From NCBI RefSeq assembly GCF_000178835.2, contig NC_015275.1, positions 1,385,001 through 1,449,000 of the forward strand: DNA of 64,000 nucleotides, in the 5' to 3' direction. The notes under the pieces were generated by a model. That model did no database searches and was not told the DNA's origin. It was given only the letters and a program-made list of their open reading frames with translations. Source of the DNA: Cellulosilyticum lentocellum DSM 5427 (GTDB taxonomy: Bacteria; Bacillota; Clostridia; Lachnospirales; Cellulosilyticaceae). Of the stretch, positions 35,011 to 43,469 are shown in pieces; positions within the stretch are counted from its first letter, which is position 1, and the number at the start of each line of letters is the position of its first letter. The position numbers and the translations under genes are program-made.

Positions 35011-35062
35011 AAGGATTCATTGGTGAACAGAACTTCCTTTTCGCCTTTGAATCCTTATTTTA
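35011..35062 (+). terminator. Internal hairpin after the binding-protein gene
   Basis: AAGGATTCA (35011-35019) pairs with TGAATCCTT (35048-35056), followed by ATTTTA. It is probably a partial terminator that lowers permease expression relative to the binding protein. Confidence 0.5.
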
Positions 35063-35113
35063 GGGTATAGGCAGAACCGAATATGGAGTATCAAGGAAGG
35101 TGATGGAGTTGCT

Positions 35114-35836
35114 ATGAAAGGTTTATTTAATCTAAAATGGTGGATGGATTTGTTTGAAGAGTTTGACTTATATTTACAAGGCTTTAGTATGACTTTAAGA
35201 GTATCTATAGTGGGCTTGTTAGTAGCCATTATGCTTGGGGTGCTTTTTGGTGTACTGTATTCTACTAAGAGAAAGCCACTTAAATTGATTGCTAGAGTGT
35301 ATATAGAAATTTTTCAAAATACACCTTTAGTTATACAGATTTTCTTTTATTACAGCTGTTTACCCTACTTAATAGGGGGACGCGTAGATAAATTTTTATT
35401 AGGTGTCATGGGAGTAGGTATTTATCATGGTGCTTATGTAGCAGAAGTTATTCGAACAGGTATAGAAGCTGTTCCTAAAGGACAATTAGAAGCTGCTAAC
35501 TCTCAGGGCTTTTCTTATATTCAAGCGATGAGATATATTATTTTGCCACAGACGATAAAAATCATTATGCCGCCGCTTGCTAATCAAGCTTTAAACTTAG
35601 TTAAAAATACTTCAGTATTAGCAATGGTAGCAGGGCTTGATTTAATGTATTTTGCAGATTCTTGGGCAAGTAGTTCGGGAGGACATTACACACAAGGATA
35701 TCTGGTTTGTGCAGCTATGTACTTTGTCATTTGTTTCCCATTAGCATCTTTGGCAAGATACTTAGAGCGTAAAGCTAAAGAACCACCTAAGCCAAAACAT
35801 CCTAGTAAAGCAGTAAAAACGGAGGTGGCCCAATGA
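35114..35836 (+). CDS. Amino-acid ABC transporter permease (first)
   Basis: 240 residues of the HisM/GlnP type. It has the membrane segments and the conserved loop ARVYIEIFQNTPLVIQIFF near the N-terminal third, followed by the EAA-like loop PKGQLEAANSQGFSYIQAMRYIILPQ that docks the ATPase. The last 20 residues are a charged, Lys/Pro-rich cytoplasmic tail. It overlaps the next permease by four bases (ATGA). Confidence 0.93.
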   Translation: MKGLFNLKWWMDLFEEFDLYLQGFSMTLRVSIVGLLVAIMLGVLFGVLYSTKRKPLKLIARVYIEIFQNTPLVIQIFFYYSCLPYLIGGRVDKFLLGVMGVGIYHGAYVAEVIRTGIEAVPKGQLEAANSQGFSYIQAMRYIILPQTIKIIMPPLANQALNLVKNTSVLAMVAGLDLMYFADSWASSSGGHYTQGYLVCAAMYFVICFPLASLARYLERKAKEPPKPKHPSKAVKTEVAQ

Positions 35837-36480
35837 GTGAGATTTTTACAAGTGAAAATATTCTTTTTATGCTAGATGGCTTAAAGTTGACGCTGTTAAT
35901 TGCATTAGGAACAATTATATTAAGTATTATATTTGGGACCATCTTAGCGCTTATGAGAAATTACTGCAAGGGCGTGTTCTCTCCATTTGCTACGCTTGCA
36001 GCTATTTATATTGAGATTTTTAGATGTACACCTAATATTCTTTGGATTTTATGGATTAGGTTTACTATTCCAGGAGATCCTATTCCTTTAGGAATCTTTT
36101 CTTTTACTTTATTTACTTCAGCAGTTGTTGCGGAGATTGTAAGAGGAGGACTTAATTCTATTCCAAAGGGACAATTTGAGGGAGCAGCTTCTCAAGGCTT
36201 TAATTTTGCTCAAACTTTAATTTATATTATATTACCACAGACCTTTAAGAGTATTATTCCAGCTCTCCTTTCACAGGTTATTACAATTATCAAAGATACC
36301 TCTTTCTTAAAGGTTGTGGATATTGCTGAATTTACTCGAAATAGTAATGTTGTATTAGGAAGCTTAAGAGGTTTTGGCCAAATTATAATGCTTTATGGTT
36401 TTGTGGCACTAACCTATTTTGTTATTAATTTTGCGTTATCTTGTGTAGTAAGACAATATCAACGTCGTATTACCATATAA
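35833..36480 (+). CDS. Amino-acid ABC transporter permease (second)
   Basis: 215 residues, partner of the preceding permease. It shows AAIYIEIFRCTPNILWILW and the ATPase-contact loop PKGQFEGAASQGFNFAQTLIYIILPQ. The start ATG overlaps the upstream stop, and GGAGG lies just before it. The two permeases probably form a heterodimer. It is the last gene of the transporter operon, followed by a terminator. Confidence 0.93.
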   Translation: MSEIFTSENILFMLDGLKLTLLIALGTIILSIIFGTILALMRNYCKGVFSPFATLAAIYIEIFRCTPNILWILWIRFTIPGDPIPLGIFSFTLFTSAVVAEIVRGGLNSIPKGQFEGAASQGFNFAQTLIYIILPQTFKSIIPALLSQVITIIKDTSFLKVVDIAEFTRNSNVVLGSLRGFGQIIMLYGFVALTYFVINFALSCVVRQYQRRITI

Positions 36481-36507
36481 TTTGATAAAGGAAGAAACAA
36501 CTACGTC

Positions 36508-36556
36508 AAGTAACTTAGTCAATTAACTCTAGGAGTTATGCTAGGTTACTTTTATT
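36508..36556 (+). terminator. Terminator of the amino-acid ABC operon
   Basis: AAGTAACTTAG (36508-36518) pairs with CTAGGTTACTT (36541-36551), then a TTTATTTT tail. A smaller hairpin, AACTCTAGGAGTT, sits in the loop. Confidence 0.75.
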
Positions 36557-36637
36557 TTACAGAAAATACATAAAAGTGTAATATAATATAAAGGATAATC
36601 AATAAGTCATTGAAGGAAAATTTAAGGGGGAATATAG

Positions 36638-37414
36638 ATGGCAGTTATTTATTGCTTTTCAGCAACAGGCAATAGTTTATATGTAGCAAAACAAATAGGG
36701 GAGGCCATAGGAGGGCAAGTATTACCGATGAAAAATGGTCATATAAACTGCGTTGATGAAGTGATTGGGTTTGTATTTCCAACCTATTACTGGGGATTAC
36801 CTTATCAAGTAGAACGCTTTATTTCAGAACTAACTATTACAAGCCAGAATCCCTACATATTTGCTGTAGCAACTTATGGAGGAGCTGTAAAGGGAATATG
36901 TGGAGCAGTAGAAGAGTTATTAATACAAAAGGGGCAGCACTTAAGTTATAGTAAAAAACTTAAAGCTGTAGAAAACTATATTCCTAGTTATAAGGTGAAT
37001 AATACTCAGGGAATGGAAAATAAGGTAAATGCCCAATTAAAACCTATTATAGAAGCTGTTAAAAGTAATCAAACCATAAAGGTGGAATCCTATACATTCA
37101 TTAATAAGATAATATATAAATTTTTTCCTGCTAAAGAAAAAGATTGTGACCAGTACTTTACCGTTTCTAATCTGTGTAATCATTGCGGAACTTGTAGTAA
37201 GGTATGTCCGGTAGAGAATATTATTGTAGAGGAAGCAGAAATACAATTTCAGCATCATTGCGAGCATTGTTTAGCATGCATTCATGCCTGTCCTCAAGTA
37301 GCTATAGAATGGAAAAAAGGTACACTAGGCAAAGAACGTTTTCGTAATAGACATATTAGCTTAAAGGAGCTCATGCTATTTAATAGTGGCACTAGTATAG
37401 AGGGTAAGGAGTAA
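36638..37414 (+). CDS. EFR1-type flavodoxin/ferredoxin fusion protein
   Basis: 258 residues. The N-terminal flavodoxin-like domain (about 1-160) carries the FMN phosphate loop FSATGNSLYVAK and the motif FPTYYWGLP. A C-terminal two-cluster ferredoxin domain has CNHCGTCSKVCP and CEHCLACIHACP, enough for two [4Fe-4S] clusters. Such proteins are widespread in anaerobic Firmicutes as low-potential electron carriers; partners are unknown. It is cytoplasmic, monocistronic and has a clear AAGGGGG site. Confidence 0.9.
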   Translation: MAVIYCFSATGNSLYVAKQIGEAIGGQVLPMKNGHINCVDEVIGFVFPTYYWGLPYQVERFISELTITSQNPYIFAVATYGGAVKGICGAVEELLIQKGQHLSYSKKLKAVENYIPSYKVNNTQGMENKVNAQLKPIIEAVKSNQTIKVESYTFINKIIYKFFPAKEKDCDQYFTVSNLCNHCGTCSKVCPVENIIVEEAEIQFQHHCEHCLACIHACPQVAIEWKKGTLGKERFRNRHISLKELMLFNSGTSIEGKE

Positions 37415-37680
37415 GCAGGAAGCAGTAGGTGGTATATTACTCTTTCATGTAACAGTGGTATCTAAAAAGTGACAACCTTTATATGAAAAAGTATGGGCGT
37501 AAATTCAAAAATCTCCATGTGATTTTGATTGCAATTTTGATAATGTAAGTATTTATAAGTGGGAAGAACAGACATGGCAGCTTTATAAGACCTATTTATT
37601 TAAATAAGAAAATGACACATTAATACGATAGATCATTATAGTAAAGAACCTAATAAGCTAAGTACTTGTTAGGTTCTTTA
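37415..37680 (+). other. Intergenic region with a possible gene remnant
   Basis: A 34-codon open frame ends at 37607 with a protein-like tail (CDFDCNFDNVSIYKWEEQ...), but has no start or ribosome site. It could be the 3' scar of a decayed gene or chance. The rest shows only the terminator at 37640-37682. Confidence 0.25.
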
Positions 37681-37682
37681 CT
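37640..37682. terminator. Bidirectional terminator
   Basis: A 14-bp perfect stem, AGTAAAGAACCTAA (37640-37653) with its complement (37669-37682), overlaps the stop codon of the minus-strand metallopeptidase gene. Confidence 0.7.
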
Positions 37683-38334
37683 ATATGGTCATTACGCCAC
37701 CAAAACGTGCTAGATAATCTTGATGTTCTTTAAAGTGAGGGTCATAAGCACCTACTTTTCTCCAGAAAGAACGATCGTGATTGAGATGATGGATATGACA
37801 AAGTTCGTGGATTACCACATAGTCAATGACCTGAAGTGGCGCCATTGAAAGTCTATAATTAAAAGTCAGATCCTTATAGCTATTACAAGTGCCCCAAGAA
37901 CAAGGTGAGTCTACAACGGTAATACTTTTAGCATTTACACCAATTAGTTTTTCAAAGTGCTTAACTCTCTTTTTAACAATTACTTTGGTTTGTGCTATAT
38001 AAAATTTCTTTAAAAGAAGCTGTATTTCTTCTTCTGTTTCAGGGATAGTTTCTAGTAACTCTCCTAATTGACAGGCCTTTCCTTGGAATAAAAAAGTCTC
38101 ATCTTCAGTATAATTTTTCTTGCTAGAAATATATTTTCTATTTTCTACGCGATCTTGAAAAGCCAAAATAGTTTTAGAATGAGCCTTAACAAAAGCAAGG
38201 ATTTCAGCTTCAGTTGTTTTAGCAGGGACTTTGAGTGTAATGTGACCTTCAGGAGTAGCTTCTAAGGTCATTTTTTTTGCTTTAGTAGATTGGGTATTAA
38301 AAATAATTTCTCTTTCATCTATTATGAGTTTCAT
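37681..38334 (-). CDS. YgjP-like (DUF45/M48-type) zinc metallopeptidase-like protein
   Basis: 217 residues. The zinc-binding HELCHIHHLNHDRSFW motif (HExxH with a downstream His) near residue 176 and the RxxxWGTCNSYKDLTFNYRLSMAP-type segment before it are characteristic of the YgjP family. There is no signal peptide or membrane segment, so it is cytoplasmic. Relatives are often near restriction or chaperone genes, but here it stands alone. GGAG precedes the ATG. Substrate unknown. Confidence 0.88.
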   Translation of the reverse strand: MKLIIDEREIIFNTQSTKAKKMTLEATPEGHITLKVPAKTTEAEILAFVKAHSKTILAFQDRVENRKYISSKKNYTEDETFLFQGKACQLGELLETIPETEEEIQLLLKKFYIAQTKVIVKKRVKHFEKLIGVNAKSITVVDSPCSWGTCNSYKDLTFNYRLSMAPLQVIDYVVIHELCHIHHLNHDRSFWRKVGAYDPHFKEHQDYLARFGGVMTI

Positions 38335-38410
38335 CAGTATTCTCCATTAAATAAAAATCAGTCAGTTTATTATAACATAGAAAGAGTAGAAGGGATAAAG
38401 GATATAATGA

Positions 38411-38488
38411 TAAAAGGGGCTGTCCTAAAGTGCATAATTAATATTTATAAACACTTATAAATATTAATTATGCCACAGCTCCCTTTTA
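38411..38488. repeat. 78-bp fold-back palindrome (terminator or MITE-like)
   Basis: Inner arms of 19 bp (38432-38450 with 38455-38473) are perfect around a 4-nt loop, and outer arms AAAAGGGGCTGT (38412-38423) and ACAGCTCCCTTTT (from 38475) nearly complete the palindrome. The GGGGCTGTCC edge resembles ends of some transposons. It lies between two genes on the minus strand. Confidence 0.55.
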
Positions 38489-38529
38489 GAATAGGTATGA
38501 GAAGATTAAAAAATTAAAGATGACAAAAA

Positions 38530-39744
38530 CTATTTTTCTAAGATATCTATAATGCCACAAGGATTAATAATCCCAGGCAGTGAAGCATCGTTAGTAACAC
38601 TCGTTTCTAAAGCAACCTTCCAGAATTCATCAGGTGTAATATCTGGTTTAACTTGACAAGCGAGAGCGTAGGTACCAGCTAAATAGGGCATTACCCAGCT
38701 CAAACCTCCTTGTGGGTAAACTGCATAATCAGAACTTCCAGTAGGTGAAGCTATACAGCGATAATCCATAGGAGCAGAAAGTCTATTAGATGTATGTTCA
38801 GGATACCACCTACAAGGCTTATAACTATTAAAGTCATTAGCATCTGCAAGAGGTTTTTTACCTAAACCATTAAGTTGAAAACCTTCTCTTTGCTCTAAAG
38901 AAGTAGTAAGTACAAATACGCCTTCTTCCTTGGCTCTAGCTAAAGCAGACATATACTCATCATAGCCTTTTCGATTCTTATTTTCATTACCCCAAGAAAT
39001 AGAGATAACACGTATCTTGTTGGCAGTTGGTAAATTTTTATTAAGGTCAAGTAGCTGATTGAGAGCTGAAGCAAGAGGACTGTGATCTTCGGTATCAATA
39101 GTTACAAAATTTTCACCAATATAATATAAAGTAGCTTCAGGTGCAACACCAGTATTTTTTCCTACAGCGATAGAAGCAACAGCAGGTCCGTGCATACTTG
39201 CATCTTCATAAAAAATATTGCCATTTTCCTCATGTTGAATTGTTTCATCTTCTTCATAATAAGCCAATTGATCTTTATATTCTTCGTGTTCAACTAGAAG
39301 CGGCTGATCAATAATACCAATACTAATTCCTTTACCAGTAATACCTTTGTGATGAAGGGATTTAACATTTAGACCGGGATCTTTATAAAGCTCCATAACA
39401 GCATTAGGATCAAAGCCATTAGGAAGTGAAGCTGGCCATACAGTCTTGCTGTCAAAAGCAGCCTCTAGAAGTAAATCATAGCTGTCACTTAAATTTACGT
39501 CACTTAAATCACCACTTCTCAATTCTATTTCCGCCATACCATTTTCTGTTTTTGTCAGCTTATTTATCTTTCCAACTAAAAATGTGTAGTCAGCAGTGGA
39601 AGGATATCTTACGATATGGGGAGAAGAGATGTTGGAAGTTGAATTTGTAGTAGCTGAGGAAGCAGGCAATTGTTGTGTACAAGCTGTAAGTGGAAAGATA
39701 AGTATAGCAGTTAATAAGTAAGAAATAAGGGTAGTGTGTTTCAT
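38530..39744 (-). CDS. Subtilisin-like (S8) lipoprotein with divergent active site
   Basis: 404 residues. The lipoprotein signal ends LTA-C (Cys22), a Ser/Thr-rich tether follows, and an N-terminal pro-domain-like region precedes the S8 core. The Asp is in ISIGIIDQPLLVEH, the His in MHGPAVASIAVG and the Ser in GGLSWVMPYLAG. These positions line up with the triad, but the usual DTG, HGTHV and GTSMA-P motifs are changed, and the oxyanion Asn (AAGN) region reads VLTTSLEQ. It may be an impaired or specialised peptidase on the outer face of the membrane. AAAGGAGAGG precedes the ATG. Confidence 0.8.
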   Translation of the reverse strand: MKHTTLISYLLTAILIFPLTACTQQLPASSATTNSTSNISSPHIVRYPSTADYTFLVGKINKLTKTENGMAEIELRSGDLSDVNLSDSYDLLLEAAFDSKTVWPASLPNGFDPNAVMELYKDPGLNVKSLHHKGITGKGISIGIIDQPLLVEHEEYKDQLAYYEEDETIQHEENGNIFYEDASMHGPAVASIAVGKNTGVAPEATLYYIGENFVTIDTEDHSPLASALNQLLDLNKNLPTANKIRVISISWGNENKNRKGYDEYMSALARAKEEGVFVLTTSLEQREGFQLNGLGKKPLADANDFNSYKPCRWYPEHTSNRLSAPMDYRCIASPTGSSDYAVYPQGGLSWVMPYLAGTYALACQVKPDITPDEFWKVALETSVTNDASLPGIINPCGIIDILEK

Positions 39745-39832
39745 ATGTCCTCTCCTTTTATTTATAGAATAACTTTATTATATAAAAGAAGATGAACTTT
39801 ATTTCGGCATATTTCTTACATAAATCTTTCGT

Positions 39833-41431
39833 TTAGATGTTATTCAATATTTTATTAAAACTAAGGGTTACCTTAAAAACATCACCATCTAAAGTAAGGT
39901 GAAAGTCTCCCTTGCAAAGTTCAGTATAGCTTTTGCTAATAGCTAGACCTAGACCACAGCCAGTACTTCTTCTAGAAGCATCACCTCTTACAAAGCGTTC
40001 AACGATTTCTTCAGCAGTAAAGTCCAGCTCATAGGCAGAGGTGTTTTGAATGGTTAAAGTGACTAAATTTTCTTTAGTAGTAGTTGTAATAAAAATCCTA
40101 GAACCAGTTAAAGCATAGCTTAAGGCATTTTGAATAAGATTTTGACAAACGCGATGAAGCTTTACACTATCACCTAAAAACAGCAAGGGTTCTTTGGCTA
40201 ACAGGGTTTTCAAGATAAAACCTGAAGCTATAATGGTTTCGTCCATATCTATCAAGGTCTGAGAAATAAGTTTGTTTAAATCCATTTCAGTTAATTGAAC
40301 TGGCATGGTACCACTTGTAATTTTAGATAGGTCAAGAAGATCTTTTAGCATATGATTAAGGTGAGTTGTTTTGCGTGATAAACCTTCAATATAATCCCTA
40401 GCTTCAAGGCTTAAGTTAGCTTCTTTTTTTAGTAAATCAATGTAGCCTACCATAGCTGTAAGAGGTGTTTTTAAGTCATGAGAAATATTGGTGATTAATT
40501 CTACTTTAGCTTTTTCGATTTTAATTTGTTTTTCTAGATTCATTTTAAGGACTTCATCTAAGTAACAAATTCGTTCCCCTTGTTTATACAGAAGAGAAGT
40601 AGCCTCTAAGGGATTGGTAACAATAGTATCCTGGTTAGTGATGTTATTGATCTGATTTAAAAGTAGTATTAAATCTTTTTCAAACTTTGATGGAAAGTGA
40701 GTTTTTAGAAATAGGAAAAATTCTGCTATCAGAGGTAAAACAATCAATAAAAGGATAGCCACTAGGGAAAAGGGGTGTAGCTGCTTATAAAAAATCCAGG
40801 TTACACTGATGATTTCATATAGAATAATTAAGAAATGTAATATAAAATCATGACATTTAAGATATTCTAGCTGTTTTATAAGCGGGCGGTTCTTTTTTCG
40901 TTCCTTAAGTAGCACATAATATTTATAACATATAGAGGTACTTTTTATTAATTTACATTTAAGTTGCTTGATTAAAAGTGTGAAAACAAGAAGAAGTAAC
41001 AGGAAGATAGAAGATGTGAGCAGAAATGAATGGATTATCATAGGTAGATATTGAAATAAATGAGTAAGCCAAGTAGCAACTCTAAGAGGGGTGTAATTCA
41101 GTAGTTGATAAATAACGTAAATCTCTAAAAATAATAGGAGAAGAAATAGAGATAAGATTAGCTCAAAAGGAAGTTGGTCATAAATATGCGTGGTAGTTGA
41201 AGGCTTTAAAAGTAAGATATAAGCTACAAGATGACAAAGTATAAGAAGTAAGATAAAAAGTATAGATCTCCAATAAACTGAAGAATGGCTACCATATTTA
41301 AGAAAAAAGGCCATATTGTATTTAAGATTAGTAGCAAAATAGCAGATGATACCGAAGCAAATGCAAGTAAATAAGCTAGTCCATAAAAATAAAAGTAAAT
41401 TACGACGACTATCTTTCAATTTTATATCCAA
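39833..41431 (-). CDS. Sensor histidine kinase
   Basis: 532 residues. The N-terminal part has about six membrane segments (1-245), without an obvious large extracellular sensor, then a short linker. The HisKA dimerisation domain shows NISHDLKTPLTAMVGY with phospho-His at residue 318, and the ATPase domain ends GCGLGLAISKSYTELCKG. The start is TTG, inside the end of the response-regulator gene (23-nt overlap) with AAGGTGG upstream. It pairs with that regulator. Kinases with many membrane helices often sense membrane or antibiotic stress; the signal is unknown. Confidence 0.9.
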   Translation of the reverse strand: MDIKLKDSRRNLLLFLWTSLFTCICFGIICYFATNLKYNMAFFLKYGSHSSVYWRSILFILLLILCHLVAYILLLKPSTTTHIYDQLPFELILSLFLLLLFLEIYVIYQLLNYTPLRVATWLTHLFQYLPMIIHSFLLTSSIFLLLLLVFTLLIKQLKCKLIKSTSICYKYYVLLKERKKNRPLIKQLEYLKCHDFILHFLIILYEIISVTWIFYKQLHPFSLVAILLLIVLPLIAEFFLFLKTHFPSKFEKDLILLLNQINNITNQDTIVTNPLEATSLLYKQGERICYLDEVLKMNLEKQIKIEKAKVELITNISHDLKTPLTAMVGYIDLLKKEANLSLEARDYIEGLSRKTTHLNHMLKDLLDLSKITSGTMPVQLTEMDLNKLISQTLIDMDETIIASGFILKTLLAKEPLLFLGDSVKLHRVCQNLIQNALSYALTGSRIFITTTTKENLVTLTIQNTSAYELDFTAEEIVERFVRGDASRRSTGCGLGLAISKSYTELCKGDFHLTLDGDVFKVTLSFNKILNNI

Positions 41432-42113
41432 TACCCCACACCACCTTTAAGTATTTTGGCTCTTTAGGATTCATTTCAATCTTTTCACGGATTCGTCTAA
41501 TATGTACCATGACTGTATTTTCAACAGCATACACTGTCTCTTGCCAGACATTTTCATAAATTTGCTCAGCTGAAAAAACCTGATTTGGATGTTTCATTAG
41601 TAATTCTAGAATTTTATATTCTGTTGCAGTTAAAGCATAAGGGATGTCACATACGAGTATTTCTTTAGTTGCTTGGTTAAGGACTAAATCACCGACTTCT
41701 ATTAAATCATGAGTTTGAGCAGCATTTTCAATTGAAGCGCCTAATAGCATATATCTTCTCAGCTGAGCCTTAACTCTAGCCAATAACTCAGCCGTATTAA
41801 AAGGTTTTTCAATATAATCGTCTGCACCTAAGCTTAAACCACATACTTTATCAGTTTCCTCTGTTTTTGCAGAAAGCATAATAATAGGAACATTATGTTT
41901 TTCTCTAATTTTTAAAAGAGCTGTAAGTCCATTAAGATGAGGCATCATGACATCTAGAATAACCAGCTGAATAGAATTATTGTTTATATAGTCAATTGCT
42001 TCAAATCCGTTAAATGAGGAATGTACTTTATAGCCTTCTAGTTCAAGAAGCTTGCATAAGACCTCCATGATTTGTAAATCATCATCCACTACTAAAATAT
42101 TGATATTTTCCAT
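41409..42113 (-). CDS. OmpR-type response regulator
   Basis: 234 residues. The receiver has the acidic triplet DDD at 10-12, phospho-acceptor Asp54 in VILDVMMP, MLSAK and EKPFN. The winged-helix output domain (about 130-234) ends YLKVVWGIGYKIER. The start is the ATG behind GGGAGG; the frame continues upstream as a hydrophobic stretch without a ribosome site and is not counted. It is the first gene of a two-gene operon with the kinase and resembles VanR/ResD-like regulators. Confidence 0.92.
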   Translation of the reverse strand: MENINILVVDDDLQIMEVLCKLLELEGYKVHSSFNGFEAIDYINNNSIQLVILDVMMPHLNGLTALLKIREKHNVPIIMLSAKTEETDKVCGLSLGADDYIEKPFNTAELLARVKAQLRRYMLLGASIENAAQTHDLIEVGDLVLNQATKEILVCDIPYALTATEYKILELLMKHPNQVFSAEQIYENVWQETVYAVENTVMVHIRRIREKIEMNPKEPKYLKVVWGIGYKIER

Positions 42114-42237
42114 AGACCATCCTCCCTTTAAGAGCATTAATAGTATTATAAAAGAGAAAACGAAAAAAAGGATAATAAATTTCTTACAAAAATCTTTCAT
42201 TATAATGTAACTAATAAAAGGATACAATTAAACAAAA

Positions 42238-42266
42238 CAAAGGTGCAACAAGATGTTGCACCTTTG
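42238..42266 (-). terminator. Terminator of the yceG-telA operon
   Basis: CAAAGGTGCAACA pairs with TGTTGCACCTTTG. On the minus strand the stem is followed by TTTTGTTT. Confidence 0.8.
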
Positions 42267-42278
42267 GCGTATGCTGGA

Positions 42279-43454
42279 TTATTTTTTTGGAGCTAGCATG
42301 TCTTGTTTCATACGTTCTAGCTTCATGCTATTTTCTTGACGCATGCGATGATTTTCATCTTCGATTTGCTTTGTTTGTTCAATACCTTGAACAATAGTTT
42401 GCCAGGTCTTTTCAAGGGTTTCCATTTGAACAGAGCTACTACCAGCCATTTTTGCAATAGCTGTTGTTTGAGTAGCCATGTTTTGAGCATTTCTAAGTAA
42501 TAATTCATTTGTTTTATCATCAAGCGCTTTAAGACTCTTAGCTTGAAGTTCTTGACGTTTAAGAAGAACAGCTTGAGCTAAGCATTGTTTAAAGATTGGA
42601 AGTGTGATAATAAAAGCAGAATTAATTTTACGTGTTAAATTAAAGTTACTGTACTGAATGCCTTGAATCATTGGAATGGTTTGAAGCGCAATGTTTTCAG
42701 CAATTTGAAGATCATAAACACGTTGTTCTAACATTTCACGCGTACGCTTAAGCGTTTCTACTGTAGTCATCGCCATACGGTCACCAGAAGCCATAGCTTC
42801 TTGTTCATATTGAGGAATAAGTTTTGTATCTAATTCCTCAAGTCCCATTTCACCGGCTACGATGTATTTTTCAAGTTGTTGGTAGTAAGCAATGTTACCT
42901 TCATACATTTGTTTAAGACTTACATTAGAATTTTGAATTTGTAATTCATATTTTTTAAGAATGACATATATTTTATCAACCTCTGTACCCATATTCTCAT
43001 ATTTTTGGAAAAGAGCTTCTACGGAGTTTTTAGCTTTGTTAAAGAGTTTTTGAAGTGCAGATGGTTCTTTGATATCTTCTAATTCTTTAATATCGAATTT
43101 ATCCATAACCTTTGTAAGCTGCTGAATCATTTCCCCAGCTTCTTCAGCCTTAACAGCTTTCATTGTAGAAAGTAGATTATCAGAGATTTTAGAAATACCA
43201 GTAGAAGCTTCCTGACCAAATACAAGAATACTATTCATATCATCTACATGAATTTCCTCGGTTAATTTTTCAACTTCAGGAAGCTGGCGAAGTTTTTCTT
43301 TATAAGATTGTGTGAAAGCTACTACCTCAGCTTCTTGAACAGGAACAAGCTGTGTATTAGCATCTGCTTTTTCTAGATTAACACCACCTAGAACGGTTGC
43401 TTCTAAGGTAGGAACTGGCGCACTACCTGCTCCTTGATTTAATGAAATTCCCAT
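42279..43454 (-). CDS. telA: Toxic anion resistance protein, TelA/KlaA family
   Basis: 391 residues, mainly long helices and no membrane segments. Diagnostic regions are MNSILVFGQEASTGISKISDNLL, the long coiled coil and QGIQYSNFNLTRKINSAFIITLPIFKQ, as in B. subtilis YceH and plasmid TelA. The start is the ATG after AAAGGAG; a TTG two codons earlier is too close to it. It lies 15 nt after yceG, the same order as yceG-yceH in Bacillus. The family is tied to tellurite, colicin and general envelope stress; the molecular activity is not established. Confidence 0.92.
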   Translation of the reverse strand: MGISLNQGAGSAPVPTLEATVLGGVNLEKADANTQLVPVQEAEVVAFTQSYKEKLRQLPEVEKLTEEIHVDDMNSILVFGQEASTGISKISDNLLSTMKAVKAEEAGEMIQQLTKVMDKFDIKELEDIKEPSALQKLFNKAKNSVEALFQKYENMGTEVDKIYVILKKYELQIQNSNVSLKQMYEGNIAYYQQLEKYIVAGEMGLEELDTKLIPQYEQEAMASGDRMAMTTVETLKRTREMLEQRVYDLQIAENIALQTIPMIQGIQYSNFNLTRKINSAFIITLPIFKQCLAQAVLLKRQELQAKSLKALDDKTNELLLRNAQNMATQTTAIAKMAGSSSVQMETLEKTWQTIVQGIEQTKQIEDENHRMRQENSMKLERMKQDMLAPKK

Positions 43455-43469
43455 GTACAAACACTCCTT

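Noticed and set aside
37466-37550. Short ORF beginning MKKYGRKFKNLHVIL
   Set aside because: No ribosome site and an overlapping alternative frame looks more protein-like; treated as non-coding.
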